This document shows positions 27,969 to 37,111 of a stretch of 64,000 nt of DNA, one piece after another (position 1 is the stretch's first letter; each line of letters opens with the position of its first letter). Below the pieces are notes generated by a model. That model was not told the origin of the DNA. It ran no database searches and saw nothing but the letters and a program-made list of their open reading frames with translations. Where the stretch lies: assembly GCA_021741075.1 (NCBI GenBank), contig JAIOYO010000009.1:1-64000 (forward strand). Direction: 5' to 3'. This DNA comes from Flavobacteriales bacterium (GTDB taxonomy: Bacteria > Bacteroidota > Bacteroidia > UBA10329). The translations under genes and the position numbers were made by a program.

Positions 27969-28400
27969 TTAATTGGCGGCCAACCACGTTTGTGTCCGGT
28001 AGAGGAACGAGATGTACCCTCGGACCATCAGTTTGCCGTTTTCCACCCAAATTTTGCATTTATAAACTTTGCCGTTTTCAGGGTCTAGAATATCTCCATT
28101 GGCATATTCAGAACCGTCCTTTGAGAGTCCACGAATAATCTCTAACCCAACAATGGGTTTCATGTGCCGCGCGTCTTCTTTGTCGCATTCCTCACACACT
28201 GGATTTGGTTTTGGAGGGTCAAAAAGCTCCAATACCTTTCCGTAAAGCTTACCACCTTTCTCATATATTTCAACTACTGATTTAGTCTTTCCCGTGTTGT
28301 CGTCAACCGTTTTCCACTTGCCAACGGGAGTGGTTCGCTGCGCGAATGAAGAGAAAGCTAAAAAAGAGAAACCGAGAAATAGGGAAATGGGTCTTTTCAT
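27969..28400 (-). CDS. DUF2147 secreted protein
   Basis: A 143-residue protein with a signal peptide (ISLFLGFSFLAFSSFAQ) and a lipocalin-like beta domain with the DUF2147 signatures VGKWKTVDDNTGKTKSVVEI, GKLYGKVLEL, and ILDPENGKVYKCKIWVENGKL-type strands. Two cysteines in NPVCEECDKEDA could form a disulphide or bind metal; this CxxC is recurrent in the family. It is probably periplasmic. The function is unknown. Confidence 0.82.
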   Translation of the reverse strand: MKRPISLFLGFSFLAFSSFAQRTTPVGKWKTVDDNTGKTKSVVEIYEKGGKLYGKVLELFDPPKPNPVCEECDKEDARHMKPIVGLEIIRGLSKDGSEYANGDILDPENGKVYKCKIWVENGKLMVRGYISFLYRTQTWLAAN

Positions 28401-28443
28401 GTCTTAGTATTTATATCAAAAATCGTTAATCGTACTACTAAAA

Positions 28444-31400
28444 TCAAAATGCTCTACTAATACCAATCATCCAACGGAAAGCCCAAGGTTCTGGGTCTAA
28501 TGCGGGAGTTCTATTGAGGAAAATTGGCATGTCAAACCGCACCGTTAACGGCTTTACTTTCTCTAAAGCTCCCCAACGTTTTATGGTGATGGATGCGCCT
28601 ATTCCCGCATCCGCCCGTGGTGCAGCGAAAGCCAATTGCTCTCCTGGTTTGTTGGTGCTGATGAATCCCAAATCGGCAAAAATGTAGGTGTCAATATCCA
28701 ACCAATTGCGCGTCCATCGTGGGCGCAATCCAAAAATCTCATCAAATTCCAACTCAGCGTTAATGGCAGCACCGCTGTTTCCTGCATAGGCCAGCACAAC
28801 GCCATCTTCCACATTTTCTGGGGCCAGATAACCTACGTATCCACGCAAATTTAAGCCTCCACCGTAATGCAAATGGTTGGTCGATTCTTGAAAAGTGGCC
28901 CAATCAGAAGGGAAAATTCCTGAAGATCGTACAAACTTGTTGTCCATCATTTGTTCTGGATTGGCCCCACCTAAATACAACTGCGATTCTGGAGCCCAAT
29001 TACTACCAGTTCCGAGCTGGGCAAAAAGCCGCGTGTTTAGCTTCAACCGCCAAAGTTTGGTTTCATTTTTGGCTTCCAATTTTAATTGGTGATAATCGTA
29101 ATCGCTTCCGAGCGCGCTGCTTCGCAATCCAATGTTTAATTCGCCAAATCCGTTGCTGTAATTATAAACATGATTGATTTCGGCATTGAACGAATTATTC
29201 CACATTTCCGCATTCCACGTATTTCGATTGAGAAGGTAAGCAACATCTCGCGCTACATGCCTGTAAAGCGATTTGAAATACAGCCTGTATGTAGTAGTAC
29301 GCTTGCGATTTTTCTTAGAGAAACCGAGTTGGTAATTGTAAAGCCCATCAAGAATGCGTGCAGCCACATCTACTTCACTGTTTTTCCAATAACGAGCCAG
29401 CGAAGTCCGATAATTGAAGAGAAAATTCATAGGCATGAAATCGCGGCCAGTCACATTTTCGTCCAAATCCCATTGTCCGAAACCAGAATTGGCCCACAAG
29501 TAAAAGTTGAACACATGATTGGTGTTGAAATGCCCACCATTGATGTGCACACCGAATTTCATTCCGTCAAAACCATTGTACCAAGCATCGGGTCGGGCGG
29601 CAAATTTATATTTGCGCCAATCGGGTCGTTGGTACACTTGATGGTCTAAATCGATACTTGCTGTAATGTTTCGTGCGTTGTCCAACATATACACATCGGC
29701 CAACCGGGTGGTTGGGTCAATTTCTATCTGCCCAATTCCTGCAGGAATATTCACCACGATGTCATGAGTCTTATTCAACTTGGCAAATCCCGTCCACTTT
29801 GGGAGAACGGTGGCATCAGTTTCTTTCACAAACCATGTGTTCGGAACATGGAAATAATGAATGCTGTCATTCTTGTCGGTCACTTTCAAATCAAGCGGCA
29901 TTTGCATTCCGCCCTTTCGCTTTAGGCGGATGGAATACTTGCCGTCTTCCAGTTTTCGTACGCGACCTATGGCATAATCAATGCGTTTATCGGTTTCTAG
30001 CCATTGATCAAAAAACCAGTTCAAATCCACTTTGGTGAAACGGATAACTGAACTTCTAAAATCATCCAAATACGGATGTCGGAACTTCCATTCGTCAAAA
30101 TAGTTCTTCATCGCCCGATTAAAAAGCGAGTCGCCCAACACATATTCCAAGTTGTAAAGCATGGTGGCCGTTTTGTAATAAACGTGTCCGTAGCCATGCC
30201 TATAATCTTCAAACTGATCAGAATGTGTGTTCAAATGCGGGTCTAAATACTGCGTGGCACTGTTCATGAATCCGTAGTAGATTTCATCATCCATAACCAG
30301 TCTTTCTTTCTTGAATGACCGTTTATACCAATTGCTTTCGCGCTCTTCTATAACCGTGTCGCCATCTATTTTGCGCATGCCATAAGCTGTGAGGTATTGG
30401 GTAAAACCTTCATCGAGCGCTGCACGATAGGTTTCGTTGTTGCCTACCTGTCCGAAAAACCAATTGTGTCCGATCTCGTGCACCAATAAACCGCGATAAT
30501 CAGGGTCGGCACCACCATCCAAGGTCAACATTGGATATTCCATACCATCTTCGGCATCGGCCACAATCATCTTATGATAGTTGTACAAGCCAATTCCTTC
30601 CGAGAAAACCTTGATGGTCTCTGCAGTGTAATCGGCTGCGTTCTGCCATCCACTCGCATGGCTTTCCTGCGCCAGCGAATAGCACATGATACCGTTCCAC
30701 TCGGCTTCGCCAATTCGGTAGTTCGGGTCGGCAGTAAAGGCAAAATCATGCACGTTTTCGGCATGGTAAATCCATGTTTTGTGCTGGGTTGAATCGTATG
30801 GAATGACAATCGAGGCCTTTTCTCCCCAAGGTTTATCGGCAAAATTCTTCACATCCAATTTCTGACGTAAATCCTGCGGAAGAACTACATCTCTGTTGAG
30901 AAGGAAACCAGTTGCTTCTACCACGTAATTGCTCGCGAAGGTGAGTGCAACGTCAAATGTTCCGAAATCTCCGTAAAACTCACTGCCTAAATGTTGGTCG
31001 GTTGTCCAGCCAAATTTTGGATCGTAAACCGAAATACGCGGATACCAATGCACGCCATCGTAGTGCGTAAACTCTCCAGATTGGAACAATTTCATTCTTC
31101 GGCCCATGGTTCCTTGGTCGAAATACGTTTTGAAATCAATCTTGAAATCAGTTTTCGAATTTGGAAGAATCGGTTCGTTTGGAACAATTTTCATAATCGT
31201 ATTGTCCAATTCTTGTACAACTTCTTTTCCGTTGAGCGTCAGCGATAGAATTTCGGTGCCTTTTCCCTCTTTTTCGTATTTGCCAAAGCGATGGTTGCGT
31301 CCTTGTCCGGCATCCAATTGGTCATGAAATGAACCAGGTTGAAAGGCATTTTGGTAGAGATGAAAGAAAACTTCGTACAACGTATCGGGCGAGTTATTCC

Positions 31401-31629
31401 AGTAACTCAATTCCATACTGGCAGTGATGATGTCGGTCTGCTCGTCAACATCTGCCGCAATTCGATAATGCACGTCTTGTTGCCAATAATCCGAAGCGTG
31501 CTCTCGATTTTGCCAATACAGTGGATTATCTGCTGAACGAAATGTGTTTGGCGGAGAGAGCGGGTTGTACTGTCCAACCGCGGTTAGAACGGAAAAAAGA
31601 AAAATGGAAAAGAGTGTGATGTTTTTCAA
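28444..31629 (-). CDS. M1-family metallopeptidase with C-terminal Omp85-like barrel
   Basis: A signal peptide (ITLFSIFLFSVLTAVGQ) precedes an M1 aminopeptidase-type region: an N-terminal beta domain, the exopeptidase-like EDGMEYP (near residues 360-366), then zinc ligands H384 and H388 in HEIGHNWFF and E407, giving HExxH-x18-E. After about residue 640 the sequence changes to alternating aromatic/polar strands with LNLRGYVGYL near residue 928, matching the (V/L)RG(F/Y) loop of Omp85 barrels, and ends in an aromatic residue (RWMIGISRAF), as outer-membrane barrels do. At 1061 residues it is longer than a plain bacterial M1 enzyme (about 600-870). It may tether a peptidase to the outer membrane. 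The peptidase call is secure; the barrel is an inference. Confidence 0.85.
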   Translation of the reverse strand: MKNITLFSIFLFSVLTAVGQYNPLSPPNTFRSADNPLYWQNREHASDYWQQDVHYRIAADVDEQTDIITASMELSYWNNSPDTLYEVFFHLYQNAFQPGSFHDQLDAGQGRNHRFGKYEKEGKGTEILSLTLNGKEVVQELDNTIMKIVPNEPILPNSKTDFKIDFKTYFDQGTMGRRMKLFQSGEFTHYDGVHWYPRISVYDPKFGWTTDQHLGSEFYGDFGTFDVALTFASNYVVEATGFLLNRDVVLPQDLRQKLDVKNFADKPWGEKASIVIPYDSTQHKTWIYHAENVHDFAFTADPNYRIGEAEWNGIMCYSLAQESHASGWQNAADYTAETIKVFSEGIGLYNYHKMIVADAEDGMEYPMLTLDGGADPDYRGLLVHEIGHNWFFGQVGNNETYRAALDEGFTQYLTAYGMRKIDGDTVIEERESNWYKRSFKKERLVMDDEIYYGFMNSATQYLDPHLNTHSDQFEDYRHGYGHVYYKTATMLYNLEYVLGDSLFNRAMKNYFDEWKFRHPYLDDFRSSVIRFTKVDLNWFFDQWLETDKRIDYAIGRVRKLEDGKYSIRLKRKGGMQMPLDLKVTDKNDSIHYFHVPNTWFVKETDATVLPKWTGFAKLNKTHDIVVNIPAGIGQIEIDPTTRLADVYMLDNARNITASIDLDHQVYQRPDWRKYKFAARPDAWYNGFDGMKFGVHINGGHFNTNHVFNFYLWANSGFGQWDLDENVTGRDFMPMNFLFNYRTSLARYWKNSEVDVAARILDGLYNYQLGFSKKNRKRTTTYRLYFKSLYRHVARDVAYLLNRNTWNAEMWNNSFNAEINHVYNYSNGFGELNIGLRSSALGSDYDYHQLKLEAKNETKLWRLKLNTRLFAQLGTGSNWAPESQLYLGGANPEQMMDNKFVRSSGIFPSDWATFQESTNHLHYGGGLNLRGYVGYLAPENVEDGVVLAYAGNSGAAINAELEFDEIFGLRPRWTRNWLDIDTYIFADLGFISTNKPGEQLAFAAPRADAGIGASITIKRWGALEKVKPLTVRFDMPIFLNRTPALDPEPWAFRWMIGISRAF

Positions 31630-32615
31630 GAGCGTTCTCCTTTTTCAATTTCATCTTCCAAAGAAATTCCTAACGAGCGTTTTCCAAGTTCAATCTCGCG
31701 CAGTTTGGCATCTTCGATACTTGCATTTAACTCAAATCCAATTAACAGAGCCATTGAGATAAGAAGCATCCAAAACATAACAATTACAAGCGTTCCGATG
31801 GACCCGTAGAGTTTATTATACGTTCCGAAGTTATCTACGAAATAGGCAAAACCAACAGATGAAATGATGACCAAAAACGTGGCTAGCGATGACCCAGCAG
31901 AGAAGAACCGCCACTTGGTTTGTTTAGCAGGTCCAAGAAAATAGAGCACTGAAATTGCAAAAAACAGAAGAGCTACAATGATGATGTAGCGCGCCACGTT
32001 CAGTGCAAAACGACCAAAACCATCCTCTATCAAATCTTTTTGTCGAAGCCAATCCATTCCGATTTCTCCGAAAATGATAAGGCCGCTGGCAAAAACTGTG
32101 AAGAAGACGAGAATTAGCGTGATGAGTAATGCATAACCACGCTGAATCAAGTACGGTCTGCTTTCTATCGTGTGGTAAGTAGTATTGAAACTATCAATCA
32201 AGGCACTCACTCCATTCGTAGAAAAATACATTGCGGAAATCACAGTAATCGAGAGAAGACCGCCACGTTGGCGCATAATGATGTCTTCTATGGTTTCGCT
32301 TACTGAAGCGTAAGCATTGGCTGGCATCAGTACTTCGAGGATGTTCATCAGCTGTACTTGAAAACCATCAATTGGAATGTATGCGATAAGTGTAAAAAAG
32401 AAAATGATAGCTGGAAAAATGGCCAGCATGAAGTTGAATGCAACTGCAGATGCTCTCAGATTAAGCCAACCTTCTTGCATGCCTTTTATGAAGAATGCCA
32501 TCACGTCATATAGGGGCAATCCGTCAAAACCAGGAATTCGAATTTCCTTCGAAAGACGAAGTAAATTCCGAATAATTGGAAGCTGCAATATTTTGACGAT
32601 GTACTTTCGGATCAT
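31626..32615 (-). CDS. YihY/BrkB family membrane protein
   Basis: A 329-residue inner-membrane protein with six hydrophobic segments and the YihY signatures LRASAVAFNFMLAIFPAIIFFF, LSITVISAMYFSTNGVSALI and a late YGSIGTLVIVMFWMLLISMALL. Earlier assignment of the family as RNase BN was wrong, and its role remains undefined. Its last 4 bp overlap the start of the M1 peptidase gene, and nadC lies 1 bp upstream, so the three are likely one operon. Confidence 0.9.
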   Translation of the reverse strand: MIRKYIVKILQLPIIRNLLRLSKEIRIPGFDGLPLYDVMAFFIKGMQEGWLNLRASAVAFNFMLAIFPAIIFFFTLIAYIPIDGFQVQLMNILEVLMPANAYASVSETIEDIIMRQRGGLLSITVISAMYFSTNGVSALIDSFNTTYHTIESRPYLIQRGYALLITLILVFFTVFASGLIIFGEIGMDWLRQKDLIEDGFGRFALNVARYIIIVALLFFAISVLYFLGPAKQTKWRFFSAGSSLATFLVIISSVGFAYFVDNFGTYNKLYGSIGTLVIVMFWMLLISMALLIGFELNASIEDAKLREIELGKRSLGISLEDEIEKGERS

Positions 32616-32616
32616 G

Positions 32617-33450
32617 TCAGATTGCTTTCAGGCTAAGGTCGAGACTTTTGATGTTATGTGTCAAAGCACCCACCGAAATGTAATCAACGCCAGCCAAAGC
32701 ATGTGCTCGAATGGTTTTTTCTGTAATGCCACCAGAAGCTTCCGTTTCAAAACGGCCAGCGATCAAATTCACTGCTTTTTTTTCGTCATCTGGATGAAAA
32801 TTATCGAGCATAATGCGGTGGAATCCACCAATAGAAAGTGCCTCATTCAATTCGTCAAAATCGCGCACTTCAATCTCAATTTTCAAGTCTTTACCAATTG
32901 ATTTTAAATGTTGATGAATGCGTTCAATAGCTTGCGGAATCCCACCTGCCATATCAATGTGGTTGTCCTTAATCATCACCATATCGTACAATCCGAATCG
33001 GTGATTGACACCACCACCAATTTTTACAGCCCATTTTTCAATCTCGCGAAGCAGTGGAGTGGTCTTGCGCGTATCTAGCAATTTGGCTGAAGTTCCTTCA
33101 AGAAGTTTGTTGTAGGCTGCCGTTTTGGTCGCAATTCCACTCATACGTTGCATGAAATTCAAAACCAAGCGCTCGGTTTTTAGGATGGAACGAGATGAGC
33201 CTTCAACGGTTAGAACAATATCGCCAACATTAATTTGGGTGCCATCTTGAATGAAAATTTCGACTTTCAGATTCTCATCAAAACGCGAAAAGATGCGTTG
33301 TGCCAGCTCTACGCCAGCAATTATTCCACCTTCTTTAACAAGCAATTTAGCTTTTCCTTGTGCTGATGTAGGAATACAAGCGTCAGAAGTGTGGTCGCCA
33401 TCGTCAATATCTTCGCGTAGCGCGGCATCAATAATCTCGTCTAGCGTCAT
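32617..33450 (-). CDS. nadC: Nicotinate-nucleotide pyrophosphorylase (carboxylating)
   Basis: Converts quinolinate and PRPP to nicotinate mononucleotide in de novo NAD synthesis. Diagnostic segments are REDIDDGDHTSDACIP, LNFMQRMSGIATKTAAY, LLDTRKTTPLLREIEKWAVKIGGG-type (the Arg-Lys-Thr substrate loop and the GGGVNHRFGL stretch), MIKDNH, and the C-terminal ASGGITEKTI with DYISVGALTH. The length (277) is normal. Between the DUF4783 gene (8 bp upstream) and the YihY gene (1 bp downstream). Confidence 0.95.
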   Translation of the reverse strand: MTLDEIIDAALREDIDDGDHTSDACIPTSAQGKAKLLVKEGGIIAGVELAQRIFSRFDENLKVEIFIQDGTQINVGDIVLTVEGSSRSILKTERLVLNFMQRMSGIATKTAAYNKLLEGTSAKLLDTRKTTPLLREIEKWAVKIGGGVNHRFGLYDMVMIKDNHIDMAGGIPQAIERIHQHLKSIGKDLKIEIEVRDFDELNEALSIGGFHRIMLDNFHPDDEKKAVNLIAGRFETEASGGITEKTIRAHALAGVDYISVGALTHNIKSLDLSLKAI

Positions 33451-33458
33451 AAACAGAA

Positions 33459-33848
33459 TTACTCGTTGGTCTCAAAACGAAGTTGCTGAATACGCAAACT
33501 TCCGTTCACTTCCTTGGTGAGAACGTAGGTTCTGTAAGAACTTTTGGTGGTGGTTAATGTACCTATGGCGTACTGAGCGCCATCTGGAGATTTCCCTTGG
33601 TGAATGACCTGATAGCTGGTTACTTTATCCTTTGCAAAGAAATCTTTGACAATAAGTTCGGCTTGAGCCTTGCTATAGCTGGCCTCTTTTGTGGCTATTG
33701 TTAATTCCACTTTGGTGTCAAAAAGTTTCGAAAGCTCTTTGTAATTCCCCAATTTAATGGCAGAATTAATGGTTTCGTTTGCATTTTGAGCAAAACCCAT
33801 AGTTAGAGTCAAGCACAGTGATACGAATATGGATGTTATTTTCTTCAT
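33459..33848 (-). CDS. DUF4783 secreted protein
   Basis: The likely start is the ATG at 33848, giving MKKITSIFVSLCLTLTMGFAQ, a clear signal peptide; the frame continues upstream to 33899 but that stretch has no signal-like start. The remaining ~108 residues (SAIKLGNYKELSKLFDTKVELTI, then KAQAELIVKDFF) fit the DUF4783 / NTF2-like family of Bacteroidota, which is periplasmic and of unknown function. It sits immediately upstream of nadC, an association remembered from other Bacteroidota. Confidence 0.8.
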   Translation of the reverse strand: MKKITSIFVSLCLTLTMGFAQNANETINSAIKLGNYKELSKLFDTKVELTIATKEASYSKAQAELIVKDFFAKDKVTSYQVIHQGKSPDGAQYAIGTLTTTKSSYRTYVLTKEVNGSLRIQQLRFETNE

Positions 33849-33942
33849 AGTTGCTAAGGTATCGTTTCGCAAGAACCGAGCCATGCCAAGTTGCAGCACG
33901 ACAAAATAAACCTATACTTTGACCATCACCAAAGAGAATGCC

Positions 33943-34413
33943 ATGAAGTTGTGCCTTTTTATGGTCGGGGAGACCGATGATGCTGAATTAACTGGAGCCA
34001 TTGACCGCTATGTTGGTCGGCTAAAACACTACTGCACATTTGAGGTGGAGGTGCTAAAAACACCAAAACAATTCAAAAAATTAGCGCAATCGGAACTCAA
34101 AATAGCAGAAGGAAAATTGATTCTAGAAAGTTTAAGCAGTCAAGATTTTCTGGTTCTGTTAGATGAGAGAGGAACCGAGTTTAGTTCAGTTTCTTTTTCA
34201 GAGAAACTTCAGAAATGGTTGAATGGAGGACACCGAAGAATTGTATTTCTTGTAGGTGGAGCTTTTGGTTTTTCGGAGGAAGTTTACCAACGGGCAGATT
34301 TTAAGCTCGGATTATCCAAAATGACGTTGACGCATCAAATGGTTCGCTTGTTTTTTACCGAACAATTGTATAGGGCGTTTACGATTTTACGGAATGAAAA
34401 ATACCATCACTGA
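33943..34413 (+). CDS. rlmH: 23S rRNA (pseudouridine1915-N3)-methyltransferase
   Basis: A SPOUT-class methyltransferase acting on the assembled 70S ribosome at position 1915. FLVLLDERGTEFSS, IVFLVGGAFGFSEEVYQRA and the C-terminal LSKMTLTHQMVRLFFTEQLY with a final YHH form the trefoil-knot SAM site. Start at 33943 gives 156 residues, matching the family (about 157); the upstream ATG at 33919 adds eight non-conserved residues. Its end overlaps the converging glycosyltransferase by 7 bp. Confidence 0.95.
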   Translation: MKLCLFMVGETDDAELTGAIDRYVGRLKHYCTFEVEVLKTPKQFKKLAQSELKIAEGKLILESLSSQDFLVLLDERGTEFSSVSFSEKLQKWLNGGHRRIVFLVGGAFGFSEEVYQRADFKLGLSKMTLTHQMVRLFFTEQLYRAFTILRNEKYHH

Positions 34414-35636
34414 GAACACACTTGTTTGTAAACTGAGTTGTACCGTTTAACTCCTTCATCAAGCGAATAGTATTTCTGGGCAGCCTCTTGAAGCGTGGAA
34501 ACTGGAATTTTCAACAGCTCATCTATTTGATTAACAGCCTTTTCGTAGGCTTCAGTTGTGAATTCTCGCACAAGGATTCCGCTGTTTGTGTCTTCAATTA
34601 TTCTGTCTACATCGCCAACACCAGAATTGGCAATTACGGGCAAGCCCATTCCCAACATTTCGCCATGCTTAGTAGGAGAGGAACCTGATTTTGAGAAAAC
34701 AGGTTGGATGAAGAAAATGGCAGCATTGGCCAAACTCAAAAAAGTTGGAACCTCTTCGCGCTTTGCTGGAGAAATTATTATTCGGTCCAATGGAATCATT
34801 CGTTCCTGAACCTTGGGTACTATTGTTTCAGGCTTATCTGTTGTGATAAAGAGGAACTTGGAATTGGGACATTTTTCAAGTAGAACTTTGAAAAAATCTA
34901 GCATTTCATTTAGCATATACCAGGTTCCAATAGAGCCCAAATACGTGATAACGAAATCATCCTCAGCCATTCTGAATTTGGATTTCAGATCAGATTGTAG
35001 TGGCAAATCAATTTTCGAGGGATGAAAATGCTCAAGATCGGCACAGCACGGAATTACTTCAATTTGTACAGGTTGGTTTTTTACGTTTTTCCATGAATGG
35101 ATGATGTTTTTCCCTTTTTCTGTTAAGCTAATGGAGTGATTAGCATTACTGAGAAATTCGACCTCTTTCCTTTTGAAATAGTTATAAACCGTATTGAAAA
35201 TTGGATTTTTTAGATTCCAAAGACCACCATCAACTCGTTCATCAGCATAAAATGCACGCATATCAAAAACGAATTTGACATTATACTTTTTCTGCATTCG
35301 CAAACCCACCAGCGAAGTGATGTAGCTACGGCAATGAATAATGTCGAAAGGCGTTTTTTGATGAATTTTTTCAACTGTTTTTATCAGTTTATAGACATCA
35401 TAGATTGTGGAGAAGATGGGAGGCGAGCTTGTGTATTTTAATGGAATCCATTTGATTCCGGTCTCATCAACCAGTTTTTGAATGGCATTTCTATCCCTTT
35501 TATAAGGAGCTTTCTTTTCAAAACTGACAATCGTAAAAGTGTGTTCAAGTTTGCGCAGACCAAAGAGATATGGTAACACCTGTGAGCGTCCGAGCCCATC
35601 GGTCAGTCCATCGTAACTAAGGTAAAGCACATTCAT
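34407..35636 (-). CDS. Family 4-like glycosyltransferase
   Basis: A GT-B protein of 409 residues: N-terminal MNVLYLSYDGLTDGLGRSQVLPYL, IIHCRSYITSLVGL, and a donor-binding half with FVITYLGSIGTWYMLNEML, SPAKREEVPTFLSLANAAIFF and SSPTKHGEMLGMGLPVIANSG. It is the first gene of the large polysaccharide region. The tail-to-tail 7-bp overlap with rlmH shows that the region was packed against a housekeeping gene without a spacer. Sugar specificity is unknown. Confidence 0.82.
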   Translation of the reverse strand: MNVLYLSYDGLTDGLGRSQVLPYLFGLRKLEHTFTIVSFEKKAPYKRDRNAIQKLVDETGIKWIPLKYTSSPPIFSTIYDVYKLIKTVEKIHQKTPFDIIHCRSYITSLVGLRMQKKYNVKFVFDMRAFYADERVDGGLWNLKNPIFNTVYNYFKRKEVEFLSNANHSISLTEKGKNIIHSWKNVKNQPVQIEVIPCCADLEHFHPSKIDLPLQSDLKSKFRMAEDDFVITYLGSIGTWYMLNEMLDFFKVLLEKCPNSKFLFITTDKPETIVPKVQERMIPLDRIIISPAKREEVPTFLSLANAAIFFIQPVFSKSGSSPTKHGEMLGMGLPVIANSGVGDVDRIIEDTNSGILVREFTTEAYEKAVNQIDELLKIPVSTLQEAAQKYYSLDEGVKRYNSVYKQVCSQ

Positions 35637-35713
35637 TTGGGCGAAAATAGCTCATCTGCAACCACCTTCATTAAATTTGGCGTCATACGCTTAAATTCAA
35701 TTTTCGCTTAAAC

Positions 35714-37096
35714 ATGGATTACATAGGAATATGGGATTTTATTTTGGTGCCTTTGTTCCTAGTGATTGCTCACTACATGGCAAGCCGAACAGCTGCTCGG
35801 GAGATTTCCAAATATCCTGAATACAAATACTATAAGTCTGGCTTATTGTTTAAGATTTACGGAGGCGTGATTTTTGGGTTGGTTTATGCTTTTTATTACA
35901 ATGGTGGAGACACTATGGTTTATTGGGAAGATGCAAAAATCCTAAACACAGTTATATTTCATGAGCCACTATGCTATTTGAAAATATTGCTAGGAGATAC
36001 CCGGGCAACGTGGTTTTACTGTTTCGATTTAAGCGAGCACGTTCCACATCATTATTTGAGAGATCAACAGGCCTATTCGGTAAGCCGTTTGACTGCACCG
36101 ATGGCTCTATTGTCGGTAGATAGTTTCTTTGGTTGCACGATTTTAGTCGCTTGGCTTTGCTTTGGTGGTGTTTGGAGGCTTTATCGGGTTTTTATTGAAG
36201 AATATCCTGATTTGCAGAAGGAATTAGCCATTGCCTTCCTATTTATTCCTTCCGTGGCGTTTTGGGGTTCTGGGGTTATGAAGGATGCTTACACTTTTAC
36301 AGCCGCTTGCTGGATGACGTCTTCCGTTTATGGACTATTATTAAAGAGAAGGGAGATAGCTTTTAACTTGGTAGCAGTGCTATTTTCGAGTTACATCATG
36401 ATAACCATGAAGCCATACATCTTTGTTGCCTTGATGCCTGGTACTCTTTTGTGGGTGGTTTTTAATAGGATTCAAAAAATAGAAAGCGGGTTTTTACGTG
36501 TGCTTTCGGCACCAATAATTATCATGATTGGCTTTGTTGCTGGGTCTATAATTTTCTCGCAGACTTCGGGACGAATGGAGAGTTATGGTTCTGTAGATTC
36601 CGTTGTTGAAAAGGCGATTGCAACACAGGAAGACCTGAAGCGAGAAGCTTATGAGGGTAATTCATTTGATATAGGAACCATAGATCCTTCAATGTCTGGC
36701 ATGGCAAGGAAAGCTCCTTTAGCAATATTTGCTGGCCTGTTTAGGCCAACGCTTTTAGATGTTAGGAATCCGGTTATGTTGATATCAGCAATAGAGAATA
36801 CTGTTCTTATGTTGTTTCTATTTTATATGTTTTTTAAGGTTGGAGTCTTCTCGTTTTTTAAGTACATATTTTCGAGACCGATGATTATGTTTTCGTTTGT
36901 ATTTGCGGTGTTCTTTGCGTTTGCTGTCGGACTTACAACTTCAAATTTCGGGTCTTTGGTTAGATACAAAATCCCATCTCTTCCGTTTCTTTTAGCGAGC
37001 CTGTACATGATTCGATATCATAGAGTTCAAGATAAGGATGCACCATTAGGGAGAAAGGATGATGGAAAAACAGCGCAGTTTCAAAAAATTCAATAA
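35714..37096 (+). CDS. Multi-pass membrane protein, possibly polysaccharide polymerase-like
   Basis: A 460-residue protein with about 10-11 hydrophobic segments. It contains FWGSGVMKDAYTFTA around residue 180 and a long extracytoplasmic loop (about 285-345, SGRMESYGSVDSVVEKA) before the last helices, a layout recalling Wzy or EpsG-type polymerases. Related Bacteroidota proteins with a (G/S)SG(V/I)xKD motif are remembered, but no characterised homologue. The gene stands alone between two minus-strand genes; a TAAATTTG box at 35672-35679 matches the -7 consensus and could start its transcript. The polymerase idea rests on topology and context only. Confidence 0.7.
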   Translation: MDYIGIWDFILVPLFLVIAHYMASRTAAREISKYPEYKYYKSGLLFKIYGGVIFGLVYAFYYNGGDTMVYWEDAKILNTVIFHEPLCYLKILLGDTRATWFYCFDLSEHVPHHYLRDQQAYSVSRLTAPMALLSVDSFFGCTILVAWLCFGGVWRLYRVFIEEYPDLQKELAIAFLFIPSVAFWGSGVMKDAYTFTAACWMTSSVYGLLLKRREIAFNLVAVLFSSYIMITMKPYIFVALMPGTLLWVVFNRIQKIESGFLRVLSAPIIIMIGFVAGSIIFSQTSGRMESYGSVDSVVEKAIATQEDLKREAYEGNSFDIGTIDPSMSGMARKAPLAIFAGLFRPTLLDVRNPVMLISAIENTVLMLFLFYMFFKVGVFSFFKYIFSRPMIMFSFVFAVFFAFAVGLTTSNFGSLVRYKIPSLPFLLASLYMIRYHRVQDKDAPLGRKDDGKTAQFQKIQ

Positions 37097-37111
37097 ACCA
37101 TCGTGGTTTAT
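37093..37111. terminator. Palindrome containing both convergent stop codons
   Basis: ATAAACCA and TGGTTTAT form a perfect 8-bp stem around TCG. The TAA of the plus-strand membrane protein (37094-37096) lies in one arm and the TAA of the minus-strand asnB (37110-37108) in the other. It could act as a compact bidirectional terminator, but the stem is AT-rich and lacks a long T run. Confidence 0.45.

Noticed and set aside
29170..31762. Plus-strand open frames opposite the M1 peptidase and YihY genes
   Set aside because: No domain or start signal is evident; all lie opposite well-supported coding sequence.
35672..35679. Complete promoter for the 35714 membrane protein
   Set aside because: A TAAATTTG box fits the -7 consensus, but no TTTG lies 19-20 bp upstream, so it was only mentioned and not called as a separate feature.
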